A stretch of 23,733 bases of DNA. Origin: a virus. The position numbers and the translations under genes were made by a program. Below the pieces are notes generated by a model, which saw nothing but the letters and a program-made list of their open reading frames with translations, was not told the DNA's origin and ran no database searches. Location: IMG/VR virus record IMGVR_UViG_3300018080_000593, positions 1-23,733 of that record; one strand, written 5' to 3'. This document shows positions 1 through 6,095 of this stretch, piece after piece (the first letter of the stretch is position 1; every line of letters starts with the position of its first letter).

Positions 1-137
1 AATACTGACTATTATATATGTTTTATTTAAGCACGGGTTTGATGGTCCATTAATGTTTAATTATACAGCTAATTTAGTTTTCTTAGTAATAATATATAAA
101 TATAAAATATTTCCAAGACACAAATATGGAGGTTTAT

Positions 138-539
138 ATGCGTAGTTGGCACCCAATACCCCCTAAATATTTAGATAGAGGACGTCTTTTAGGCGAACAC
201 AATGAACTTTATATAATGGTTAGATCTATTTTTGGGCACAACAAACGTAAACCTAATCATCCTGAAACGAAGCGTTGGATAGGTAGAACTAAGGCTTTAA
301 AGCTTAGACACGACTTAATAGTTGAAGAAATGCTTAAAAGAGGATATAATCATAAAAGCCCTTGGCCAGAGGAATATATTAAGGAGGCTGATTCAGAAGA
401 TATGCCGGGATTATGGGAACCTTTAGAAGTTATGTTAGCTAAACTATTAGAAAAACAAGGAGATTTTAATGGATTTCAAGAAATACCCGAGCTTAGAGAA
501 TCATTATCAAGAGAAATGGATACAACGTTGGCTGGATAA
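138..539 (+). CDS. Pyrimidine dimer DNA glycosylase (endonuclease V-like)
   Basis: Likely base-excision repair enzyme of the T4 endonuclease V family, which removes UV pyrimidine dimers and nicks the abasic site. Seen: 133 aa, starting MRSWHP, then YLDRGRLLGEHNELY, a NHPETKRW segment and LRHDLIVEEMLKRGYNHKSPWP, the pattern of bacterial and phage pyrimidine-dimer glycosylases. From the ATG at 138 the family's catalytic glutamate falls at Glu23, the T4 position. An in-frame ATG at 126 exists, but GGAGG at 128-132 fits the ATG at 138. Oddities: residue 2 is Arg, not the Thr whose amino group is the nucleophile in T4 endonuclease V, so the chemistry of the N-terminus is unclear. The last 23 codons overlap the RNA ligase gene by 71 nt. 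Family assignment is fairly firm; activity is inferred. Confidence 0.72.
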   Translation: MRSWHPIPPKYLDRGRLLGEHNELYIMVRSIFGHNKRKPNHPETKRWIGRTKALKLRHDLIVEEMLKRGYNHKSPWPEEYIKEADSEDMPGLWEPLEVMLAKLLEKQGDFNGFQEIPELRESLSREMDTTLAG

Positions 540-2460
540 CTATCCAGAATTGATAAATGAAACTTATTATATTACTGAAAAGATACATGGCTGCTTATCA
601 TCCGAGACCAAAATTTCAATGGCTGACGGAACTACTAAAAAAATAAGAGATATTATTATAAATAAGATAACCGATAAAGTTTTAGGCATGGATAATTTTG
701 GAAATATAGTAGAAACCGAAATATTAAATCACTTTAATAATGGGAAAACGGAAGATTGGTTAAATGTTTATATAGAATCTAAAGGAGGAGATCGTGGTGG
801 CAGTAGTTTTAATACTATTAGATGTACTCCGAATCATAAATTTTTTGTAAAATCTAAAAATAAATACATAAGAGCCGATAAATTAAAACCAGGAGATTTC
901 GTTTTAAGAAAGAGAAGGGATCATGAATTAACTTTTATTCAAAAAGAGATTTTAAAGGGTAAAATGCTGGGCGATGGAAGTTTAGTTAATAGATCAGTCA
1001 CTTTTAATCATAAAAAAGAGCATGAAGAATATATTAATTATACTTTAGATTTATTACAAAATATAGCGGGCAATAAACAAAGGGAACAAATCAGTGGATA
1101 CGGAACCAAGATGTGTCGTGCTAGAACTATTAGTAACTATTGTATAGAAAACCTATTTAAAGAATGGTTTTATACTGGAAGTAAGCAAGTGCCCAAAGAT
1201 ATTGATTTATCCCCAATTTCTTTAGCATTTTGGTTCATGGATGATGGAAGTTTAGGGCACCATACAGCTCAACAAGATCGAGCATGTTTTGCTACAAATG
1301 GATTTGAAGAATATAGTATCGATAATTTATTAAAAGCTTTATCTAAATTGGGAATAGCCGGAGTTAAATACCAATCTAAAGGTTGGAGAATTAGGTTAAA
1401 TTGTGACGAAGCCGACAAATTATTTACACTAATATCACCCTACATACCTAAATGTATGCAATATAAATTACCTGAAAGATATAAAAATAATAATGTTTTT
1501 AATTTAAAAAAAGATGCATTATATAAACCTACTCTAATCGAACAAAAAATTTTAGAAGTTGCTAAAGATTTTAGTAAAAAAGGTAAAACTAAATGGGATA
1601 TTGAAACGGGCACTCATAATTTTTTTGCTAATGGAATTTTAGTACATAATTCTAATATTTCTGTTTATTTTCAACCACATACACCAATGCTCTATGGAAA
1701 GCGAACCTCGTGGTTAATGCATACCGAAAAGTTTTACGATATCCATAACACTATTAAAGAATACCAAGATTTATGGAATATTATTCAAAATATAGCTGAC
1801 AAAGAAGGAAAAACTATTAGGTTATTTGGAGAATACTTCGGAGGTAATATCCAAAAAGGCGTGGACTATGGTCGAGAAAAAAGAATCATGTTCTTTAATG
1901 GTTACGTGAACGATAAACTATTAACTCCTTCGGAATTTCGTAATTTAAATTGGGGATTACCCTATGTCCCATTACTAGACATAGTAGGTGACTTTAAAAC
2001 AGCCATTGAGTATAATACCGAATTAGATAGTCGCGTGCTCGGGGAAGCTAATAACGAAATGGAGGGCGTGGTAATTATGCCCTTTGATAAAATTTATAGA
2101 TCTCCGGTAGGAGAGCTTTTCCATATTAAAAAGAAGAATAAAAAGTTTAAAGAAGTAGCCGGAGAGTTGAAACGTAGAAAGCAGAAGCTCCAAAAAGAGG
2201 GAAACCCTTTGGTTAGAAAGCTAAATGATGAGTTTAGGAAATATATAAACGAGAACCGCTTACAATCAGTATTTTCTAAGCATGGCGAGATTGAAAGTAT
2301 CAAAGACATGGGCAAGTATATAAGATTATTACTAGAAGACGCTCAAATTGACTTTGAAAAGGATAAAGTTGACGAAATTGCCGAGTTGGAGCCTAAAGAC
2401 CTCAAGAAAGTTTATAACGTCGGCGGAAGCTCCGCTGCTTTGCTTAAAAAACACTTATAA
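469..2460 (+). CDS. Rnl2-type RNA ligase containing a LAGLIDADG intein
   Basis: ATP-dependent RNA ligase of the T4 Rnl2 family, which seals nicked RNA through an enzyme-AMP intermediate. The precursor is 663 aa; without the intein (residues 42-394) the mature ligase would be 310 aa, close to T4 Rnl2 (334 aa). The N-terminus MDFKKYPSLENHY closely resembles that of T4 Rnl2, which fixes the start; AGGAG lies just upstream of the ATG. Seen: nucleotidyltransferase motif I EKIHG with Lys38 as the AMP-accepting lysine, completed by SN after splicing; motif III GEYFGG at 454-459; motif IV EGVVIM at 532-537; motif V around HIKKKNKKF from 552. The gene starts inside the preceding glycosylase gene. In phages such ligases commonly repair RNA cut by host defences; that role here is inference. 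Confidence 0.92.
   Translation: MDFKKYPSLENHYQEKWIQRWLDNYPELINETYYITEKIHGCLSSETKISMADGTTKKIRDIIINKITDKVLGMDNFGNIVETEILNHFNNGKTEDWLNVYIESKGGDRGGSSFNTIRCTPNHKFFVKSKNKYIRADKLKPGDFVLRKRRDHELTFIQKEILKGKMLGDGSLVNRSVTFNHKKEHEEYINYTLDLLQNIAGNKQREQISGYGTKMCRARTISNYCIENLFKEWFYTGSKQVPKDIDLSPISLAFWFMDDGSLGHHTAQQDRACFATNGFEEYSIDNLLKALSKLGIAGVKYQSKGWRIRLNCDEADKLFTLISPYIPKCMQYKLPERYKNNNVFNLKKDALYKPTLIEQKILEVAKDFSKKGKTKWDIETGTHNFFANGILVHNSNISVYFQPHTPMLYGKRTSWLMHTEKFYDIHNTIKEYQDLWNIIQNIADKEGKTIRLFGEYFGGNIQKGVDYGREKRIMFFNGYVNDKLLTPSEFRNLNWGLPYVPLLDIVGDFKTAIEYNTELDSRVLGEANNEMEGVVIMPFDKIYRSPVGELFHIKKKNKKFKEVAGELKRRKQKLQKEGNPLVRKLNDEFRKYINENRLQSVFSKHGEIESIKDMGKYIRLLLEDAQIDFEKDKVDEIAELEPKDLKKVYNVGGSSAALLKKHL
592..1650 (+). 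mobile_element. Intein with LAGLIDADG homing endonuclease, in RNA ligase motif I
   Basis: A 353-residue in-frame insertion (precursor residues 42-394). It starts with Cys (block A, CLSSETKISMADG) and ends with FFANGILVHN followed by Ser as the +1 extein residue, the class-1 intein signature. Block B is CTPNH with His123. Two LAGLIDADG-type helices are visible, LKGKMLGDGSL at 162-172 (Asp169) and LAFWFMDDGSL at 252-262 (Asp258/Asp259), so it should be a full splicing plus homing intein. It separates EKIHG from SN, three residues after the catalytic lysine, so ligase activity should depend on splicing. Confidence 0.93.
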
Positions 2461-2477
2461 AAATACGAGGAGTATAA

Positions 2478-2750
2478 ATGACTAAATTTATTAAATATTT
2501 ATTTGTAATTACACTTATTTTTAATTTTTTTGCAGCACCGCTATACGCTAAAAAAGAGAAATCCTTTCACGTAGATTTAATTGCGCGAGATGCAGTCAAA
2601 GACGGGAGCTTATCTTATGTTTGCAAAGGTTATCAATGGCAAGATAGCGTAATCATGCTAGTAAACTGTACTACCGACAACAAAGTAACCAAATATTATA
2701 AAATTTATGTACCAATTGATAGGTATATGGTTTATATTAAGGAAAAATAA
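2478..2750 (+). CDS. Small secreted protein, function unknown
   Basis: A 90-aa protein with an N-terminal signal peptide: MTK and other lysines, a hydrophobic core (YLFVITLIFNFFAAP) and a plausible signal peptidase I site after LYA (about residue 24). The mature part of about 65 aa contains two cysteines (CKG and NCT) that could form a disulfide, and it is rich in Tyr, Val and Lys, suggesting a small beta fold. GAGGAG precedes the ATG. The stop overlaps the next start by one base, so the two are probably co-translated. No family was recognised. Export could place it in the host envelope, for example to exclude other phages, but nothing in the sequence shows this. Confidence 0.7.
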   Translation: MTKFIKYLFVITLIFNFFAAPLYAKKEKSFHVDLIARDAVKDGSLSYVCKGYQWQDSVIMLVNCTTDNKVTKYYKIYVPIDRYMVYIKEK

Positions 2751-3238
2751 TGAAAGATAGAATTATTGATTTTTATAACTTAGTTAGATATGCGATACCG
2801 CGTAGAATTAAAAAAATCATAGACTATATTCCGATTTTATGGAAAGATTTTGATTGGGACGATAGTTATTTATATATCTTAATGCGCTACAAGCTATCTA
2901 GAATGGAAAAAGTAATACGTAAAGGATATTCCATAGATGCGGAAAAGCATGCTAATGAAATTTTACATGCGATTGAGTTATTAGACCGGATTATAGACAA
3001 TGATTACTGTGAAAAAGCGTTTGACTTATATGATAAAAAATGGGGAGAACTTGACTGGATACCCGTCAATGGCGGTAATAGGTTAAATGGGCACGTAAAT
3101 GCCAAAACTGAGGAAGAAAAAAAGCAGTGTGCAAAAGAGTTTGACGAAATAATAAAGCGCGAAAGACACTTAGCAGAGCGTGATTGGAATTGTTTCTGGA
3201 AATTTATGAGGAAACATTCACTAAAATGGTGGGATTAA
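2750..3238 (+). CDS. Conserved phage protein of unknown function, 162 aa
   Basis: A 162-aa, Trp- and Tyr-rich, mostly helical soluble protein. Seen: an N-terminal basic stretch (RRIKKIIDYIP), a WKDFDWDDSYLYILMRYKL segment, and a C-terminus ERDWNCFWKFMRKHSLKWWD. Proteins with this 'DFDWD...L...RMEK' middle and Trp-rich tail occur as hypothetical proteins in many phages, as far as I recall; no biochemical role is known to me. It overlaps the stop of the secreted-protein gene by one base (taATG), and no membrane segment is apparent. Probably an early, host-interacting or metabolic protein, judged only by its place among small early-type genes. Confidence 0.7.
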   Translation: MKDRIIDFYNLVRYAIPRRIKKIIDYIPILWKDFDWDDSYLYILMRYKLSRMEKVIRKGYSIDAEKHANEILHAIELLDRIIDNDYCEKAFDLYDKKWGELDWIPVNGGNRLNGHVNAKTEEEKKQCAKEFDEIIKRERHLAERDWNCFWKFMRKHSLKWWD

Positions 3239-3251
3239 CAAAGGATGTCTA

Positions 3252-3557
3252 ATGACTAAAAAAGAAAAGAAAGACACTTTACGTAAAATTAAAGATAAAA
3301 GAAAGGTGGTAAAAGTGAAAGATGTAACAACTCAAAGGGCGCCGGATGATTTTATTAGATTAGAAGCCCCCGAATGGGCCGAATTAGACGAGTTAGACTT
3401 TGAAACCGACTTCGAGATTGGGGATGATGGAATTACTACAGACGAGGATAAGACGCGACTAAACGATGAGATGGAAAAACGCGTTCAAGAAAAAGAGTAC
3501 CAGGAAGAAAAAGACAACCGTAAGATACTAGAATTATGGAACAAACAAAGGGGTTAA
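3252..3557 (+). CDS. Acidic hypothetical protein, 101 aa
   Basis: A 101-aa highly charged protein: the first 25 residues are lysine-rich (MTKKEKKDTLRKIKDKRK), followed by a strongly acidic middle (LDELDFETDFEIGDDG) and a charged helical tail (MEKRVQEKEYQEEKDNRK). It has no cysteines and no hydrophobic segment and looks partly disordered. Two other ATGs or GTGs could serve as starts; the one chosen follows GGATGTCTA and is the first in the frame. No family recognised. It sits in a run of small genes with spacings under 20 nt, so it is probably expressed with them. Confidence 0.6.
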   Translation: MTKKEKKDTLRKIKDKRKVVKVKDVTTQRAPDDFIRLEAPEWAELDELDFETDFEIGDDGITTDEDKTRLNDEMEKRVQEKEYQEEKDNRKILELWNKQRG

Positions 3558-3558
3558 A

Positions 3559-3699
3559 ATGTCCATAGAAGATGTAGAATGGGAAGCTCAACAAGAGCGG
3601 GAACATTACAGGAAATCAGAGAAATTAAAAAGCAAATCTTTTTGGCAACAACTAATTAATGTCTTTAAAAAGCTCTTGAATAGTAACAAAAAAGCTTGA
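3559..3699 (+). CDS. Very small hypothetical protein, 46 aa
   Basis: A 46-aa frame, MSIEDVEWEAQQEREHY and then a lysine-rich helix ending KKLLNSNKKA. The ATG starts one base after the preceding stop and follows GGGG at a usable distance, which favours real translation. It is predicted helical and amphipathic, with no recognisable domain. The end of the frame overlaps the -35 box of the promoter for the next gene. It is short, so it could be spurious. Confidence 0.45.
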   Translation: MSIEDVEWEAQQEREHYRKSEKLKSKSFWQQLINVFKKLLNSNKKA

Positions 3700-3727
3700 C
3701 ATAATAACGCCGTTTTGTTACTATAAT
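3696..3727 (+). promoter_or_regulatory. Sigma-70-like promoter before the 63-aa gene
   Basis: Perfect TTGACA at 3696-3701, then TACTAT at 3719-3724 with a 17-bp spacer, or the overlapping TATAAT at 3722-3727 with a 20-bp spacer. The start of transcription would fall near 3731-3734, right at the AGGGGG that serves as ribosome binding site for the ATG at 3744. The -35 lies at the end of the upstream small gene. Confidence 0.7.
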
Positions 3728-3743
3728 TATATAGGGGGATTAT

Positions 3744-3935
3744 ATGGATATTAAAGTACTCAAAGATGGTAGTTTGGAAATTAGAATCGTACAATTAAGA
3801 GGCACTCCGTTAGTTGTAAATATTAGAAAGTATTCAGATTTACAGATAATTAAGGATAAAGTTAACATGGCGCAGCACGTTCAATTAGAGCTAGAGGCTG
3901 ACGTCCTAAACAAGCTAGGCAAAAAGGCGGCATGA
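3744..3935 (+). CDS. Hypothetical protein, 63 aa
   Basis: A 63-aa protein with a beta-rich first half (DIKVLKDGSLEIRIVQL) and a helical second half ending LNKLGKKAA. AGGGGG is 5 nt upstream of the ATG and a promoter lies directly in front, so this gene starts a new transcript. Its stop overlaps the start of the next gene by 4 nt (ATGA), implying translational coupling. No family recognised. Confidence 0.6.
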   Translation: MDIKVLKDGSLEIRIVQLRGTPLVVNIRKYSDLQIIKDKVNMAQHVQLELEADVLNKLGKKAA

Positions 3936-4132
3936 ACTATAAAAACCACATGTATAAGAAGTTTCCTAAGTTAAAGAAAACGGAAATAAAGTGTTCTAAT
4001 TGCGGCCATTTGATAGAACCGGATCAGCCTTATATAAATAAAGATTTTGTGGGACTGATCTCACAAAGTTGCCCGAAGTGTGGTAATACTAAAGACAGTT
4101 GCATGACTGTAACTTCCCGGGAAAGTAAATGA
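3932..4132 (+). CDS. Small zinc-ribbon protein, 66 aa
   Basis: A 66-aa basic protein with two CxxC knuckles, CSNC at residues 21-24 and CPKC at 47-50, each followed by Gly, which is the four-cysteine pattern of a zinc ribbon. Such small phage proteins often bind nucleic acid or a host protein; neither is shown here. It overlaps the previous gene by 4 nt, and its stop overlaps the phosphoesterase start by 4 nt, so the three genes form a tightly coupled set. Confidence 0.68.
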   Translation: MNYKNHMYKKFPKLKKTEIKCSNCGHLIEPDQPYINKDFVGLISQSCPKCGNTKDSCMTVTSRESK

Positions 4133-4887
4133 AAGTAGCGCTAACCTCCGACAATCATTTAGGTTTAACCCCTTATAAGACATTGCGTAATATGTATTTA
4201 GAAATGCGAAAGCATAATCCAGACGTAATAGTTAATGCCGGAGATAATAACGGAAATAAATGTGGCTATAAAAAATGCCGATCAGTATTTAGATTAATGC
4301 GCGAGATCTTTCCAGACACCCCTATATTATTTGTAAAGGGTAATCACGATTATTGGAATCGATCTAGTTTTCAGCAGCACGTAAAGGTTTCTCAGTCTAA
4401 TTTTGAGTATAATTTAGAGCGTATAAACGCTTCAGCTAAAGACTTTAATATATGGCAATTAGACGTGGACGGAGTTTATAGACGCGCAGACTTTGAGGGA
4501 ATAATGTTCCTAGGACATCCCCGGTTTTACAAACATCGCCCGTTTAGTAACGACTTCAATTTTATGCCCGAATTTATTAACGGAGAAGACATCTTCGATC
4601 ACTTAAAAGATATCGAACAAAAAGAAATAGATGAATCATTACAAAAACTTACTGATAAAGATAAAATAAGAATCTTTGTCAGTCACATACCCGTCGCATA
4701 TGGTGCCGGACAACAACGGGCGCATGGAACGGACCGTAACATGGGAGATTTTCTTAGACACTACTATGGCGTTACGTATTTTTTAGCAGGGCATGTGCAT
4801 AATGTAGAAAGTATTCCAGAAAACGGTATATACTTTTCAGGAAGTGACTATAGAGAACCGCGGTTCGTGATTTTCGAGGTTAAATAG
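4129..4887 (+). CDS. Calcineurin-like metallophosphoesterase
   Basis: A 252-aa member of the binuclear metallophosphoesterase fold, enzymes that hydrolyse phosphomono- or diesters of nucleotides, proteins or nucleic acids. All the family's metal-binding blocks are visible: TSDNHLG with Asp8 and His10, NAGDNNG with Asp39, VKGNHDYW with Asn72-His73-Asp74, VSHIP with His186, and AGHVHN with His222 and His224. The set is complete, so it should be active; the substrate cannot be told. It lacks a signal peptide and should be cytoplasmic. It is translationally coupled to the zinc-ribbon gene (ATGA overlap). Candidates include phosphodiesterase acting on signalling nucleotides or a 5' nucleotidase-like activity. 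Confidence 0.9.
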   Translation: MKVALTSDNHLGLTPYKTLRNMYLEMRKHNPDVIVNAGDNNGNKCGYKKCRSVFRLMREIFPDTPILFVKGNHDYWNRSSFQQHVKVSQSNFEYNLERINASAKDFNIWQLDVDGVYRRADFEGIMFLGHPRFYKHRPFSNDFNFMPEFINGEDIFDHLKDIEQKEIDESLQKLTDKDKIRIFVSHIPVAYGAGQQRAHGTDRNMGDFLRHYYGVTYFLAGHVHNVESIPENGIYFSGSDYREPRFVIFEVK

Positions 4888-4913
4888 AGGTAATACTAGT
4901 TTTGGAGGATTAA

Positions 4914-5066
4914 ATGGTAAAGATTAAACTTAAATTTATGAAATTAGTATGTTATTTTATGGTAAATTGGTACGAACACCTTTCTAATGAAGATTTTTAT
5001 GGCGCGGATATAGAAGAGTGTATGGATTTGGTGGAAGATATTAAAGCGGAAGAGGGGAAAATTTAA
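4914..5066 (+). CDS. Hypothetical protein, 50 aa
   Basis: A 50-aa frame preceded by an ideal GGAGG 5 nt from the ATG. The first half is hydrophobic with basic residues (MVKIKLKFMKLVCYFMVNWY), the second half acidic. The hydrophobic stretch could be an amphipathic or marginal membrane helix. The stop shares a base with the next start (taATG). No family recognised. Confidence 0.55.
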   Translation: MVKIKLKFMKLVCYFMVNWYEHLSNEDFYGADIEECMDLVEDIKAEEGKI

Positions 5067-5191
5067 TGAGTAAAGAAAAAACTTGTAAAAAATGTAAAAA
5101 AGCAATTAAACGGCGAATTTGCTATATCGGATCTATCGGTCCATATTGCACGACGTGCTTACGGATCCGGACCAAGCCTAAAGATAAATAA
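5066..5191 (+). CDS. Very small zinc-ribbon-like protein, 41 aa
   Basis: A 41-aa basic protein with CKKC at residues 7-10 and CTTC at 28-31, a minimal four-cysteine zinc-binding arrangement, plus a further Cys19. It begins on the last base of the preceding stop codon, which suggests coupled translation. Function unknown; size and charge fit a nucleic-acid or protein-binding accessory factor. Confidence 0.55.
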   Translation: MSKEKTCKKCKKAIKRRICYIGSIGPYCTTCLRIRTKPKDK

Positions 5192-5192
5192 A

Positions 5193-5201
5193 TGATATAA
5201 T
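5193..5201 (+). promoter_or_regulatory. Extended -10 promoter for a leaderless gene
   Basis: TGATATAAT (extended -10; TATAAT at 5196-5201) with no visible -35. Exactly 6 nt separate it from the ATG at 5208, so transcription should start on that ATG. No SD is present. The same TATAATTAA string recurs at other promoters in this window. Confidence 0.6.
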
Positions 5202-5207
5202 TAACTT

Positions 5208-5405
5208 ATGTCCGAATATAAAGAATGGGTAAATAGATTAAAAGGCTTTGAAAGCGAATTAGAAGAATCTCGAGAAAAGTCATGGCTAATCAGCTCTAAA
5301 AAAATGGAATGCGAGTGCGGCCAGTGGCACGCATATCCCCAACTTCGTTATAAAAAGTCTAAAATGCACGACGACTATTGTGTACTTTACGACAAAGATA
5401 GTTGA
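5208..5405 (+). CDS. Hypothetical protein, 65 aa, probably leaderless
   Basis: A 65-aa charged protein with ECECGQWH in the middle and a further Cys near the end; too few ligands for a clear zinc site. There is no SD upstream; instead an extended -10 box ends 6 nt before the ATG, consistent with a leaderless mRNA. The stop codon region contains the -35 (TTGAAA) of the next gene. No family recognised. Confidence 0.58.
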   Translation: MSEYKEWVNRLKGFESELEESREKSWLISSKKMECECGQWHAYPQLRYKKSKMHDDYCVLYDKDS

Positions 5406-5430
5406 AAATTGTTAAATAATATGGTATAAA
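5402..5430 (+). promoter_or_regulatory. Promoter for a leaderless gene at 5437
   Basis: TTGAAA at 5402-5407, 17-bp spacer, TATAAA at 5425-5430 with an upstream TGG (extended -10). Six nt separate the -10 from the ATG at 5437, and no SD is present, so the transcript should begin at the start codon. Confidence 0.65.
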
Positions 5431-5436
5431 ATTAAT

Positions 5437-5661
5437 ATGGAAGATAAATATTATAATAAAGTAAGAGCATTGGCGCGTTTTAGAGCGATAAATTACCTAA
5501 TTAGTAAGAATCCTAAGAAATACGAGCTAAATCATGTGGACTTGGGAACCGCTTATCAAATAATGTTATCAGACGACACCGGATTAGTGCACGATTTTCG
5601 TTTAAGCAAGGCTTTATGTCGCGAAATTATGCGAAAAGTCCGTCTTAGTAAAGAGGTATAA
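5437..5661 (+). CDS. Hypothetical protein, 74 aa, probably leaderless
   Basis: A 74-aa basic, helical protein (MEDKYYNKVRALARFRAINYL, then LSKALCREIMRKVRLSKEV at the end). The layout of two or three short helices is compatible with a small DNA-binding or adaptor protein, but no HTH can be assigned. It has its own promoter spaced for leaderless initiation. The stop directly abuts the next ATG. Confidence 0.58.
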   Translation: MEDKYYNKVRALARFRAINYLISKNPKKYELNHVDLGTAYQIMLSDDTGLVHDFRLSKALCREIMRKVRLSKEV

Positions 5662-5853
5662 ATGGTTCCGAAATTTAAAGCCGGGGATTTATTTGACAAA
5701 GGTGTCATTTTATACGTAGGAAGGGACCGATATTTTGCGGCATTCACTGCATACTCCATTTATTATGAAGATTCTATGGATATTGAAATGTTTGACAAGT
5801 TTCATCAAAAATTAGAAAAGGCGGATCCCCATGACATCGAATTCGACGATTAG
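5662..5853 (+). CDS. Hypothetical protein, 63 aa
   Basis: A 63-aa acidic protein, aromatic-rich and probably a small beta fold in its first half (FKAGDLFDKGVILYVGRDRY). AGAGG lies 5 nt before the ATG and the start abuts the previous stop. Its last 23 nt overlap the next gene. Function unknown. Confidence 0.57.
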   Translation: MVPKFKAGDLFDKGVILYVGRDRYFAAFTAYSIYYEDSMDIEMFDKFHQKLEKADPHDIEFDD

Positions 5854-6094
5854 TATGCCCGTTAACGTCAATGATTTAGAAGACATAGTATGTCCTTGTG
5901 GGTGTTCTCAGTGGATTGTTATACATTCTGCCAAACTTGCCCCCGCATTATTAGCTCCCAGCGGTAGAGAGGAAGTTATACTAGGTCCTCCCGGAATGTC
6001 GTGTGTTCAATGTAAAGCACCAATAGCCGTAGCGGTAGCTGCTTTACACAAAAATAAAGAAATCGAAAAACCTTCAATAATTATAAAGCCTTAA
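5831..6094 (+). CDS. Small zinc-ribbon protein, 87 aa
   Basis: An 87-aa protein with CPCGC at residues 21-25 and CVQC at 58-61, the shape of a zinc ribbon, separated by a hydrophobic Ala/Leu/Pro-rich loop. AAGGCGG precedes the ATG at 5831; an in-frame ATG at 5855 would remove the first eight residues and avoid the overlap with the previous gene. It ends one base before the terminase start. In some phages a small zinc-ribbon protein directly precedes the large terminase. Here it occupies that position, but nothing shows it is the small terminase subunit. Confidence 0.62.
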   Translation: MTSNSTISMPVNVNDLEDIVCPCGCSQWIVIHSAKLAPALLAPSGREEVILGPPGMSCVQCKAPIAVAVAALHKNKEIEKPSIIIKP

Positions 6095-6095
6095 T

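Noticed and set aside
95-106. TATAAATA and TATAAA strings before the first gene, resembling a T4 late promoter
   Set aside because: The surrounding 60 nt are nearly pure AT and no other gene in the window has this octamer at a start position.
6082-6095. Leaderless start for the terminase from TATAAA at 6082-6087
   Set aside because: The spacing is 8 nt instead of 6, no -35 is seen, and the ATG lies one base after the previous stop, so reinitiation explains it as well.
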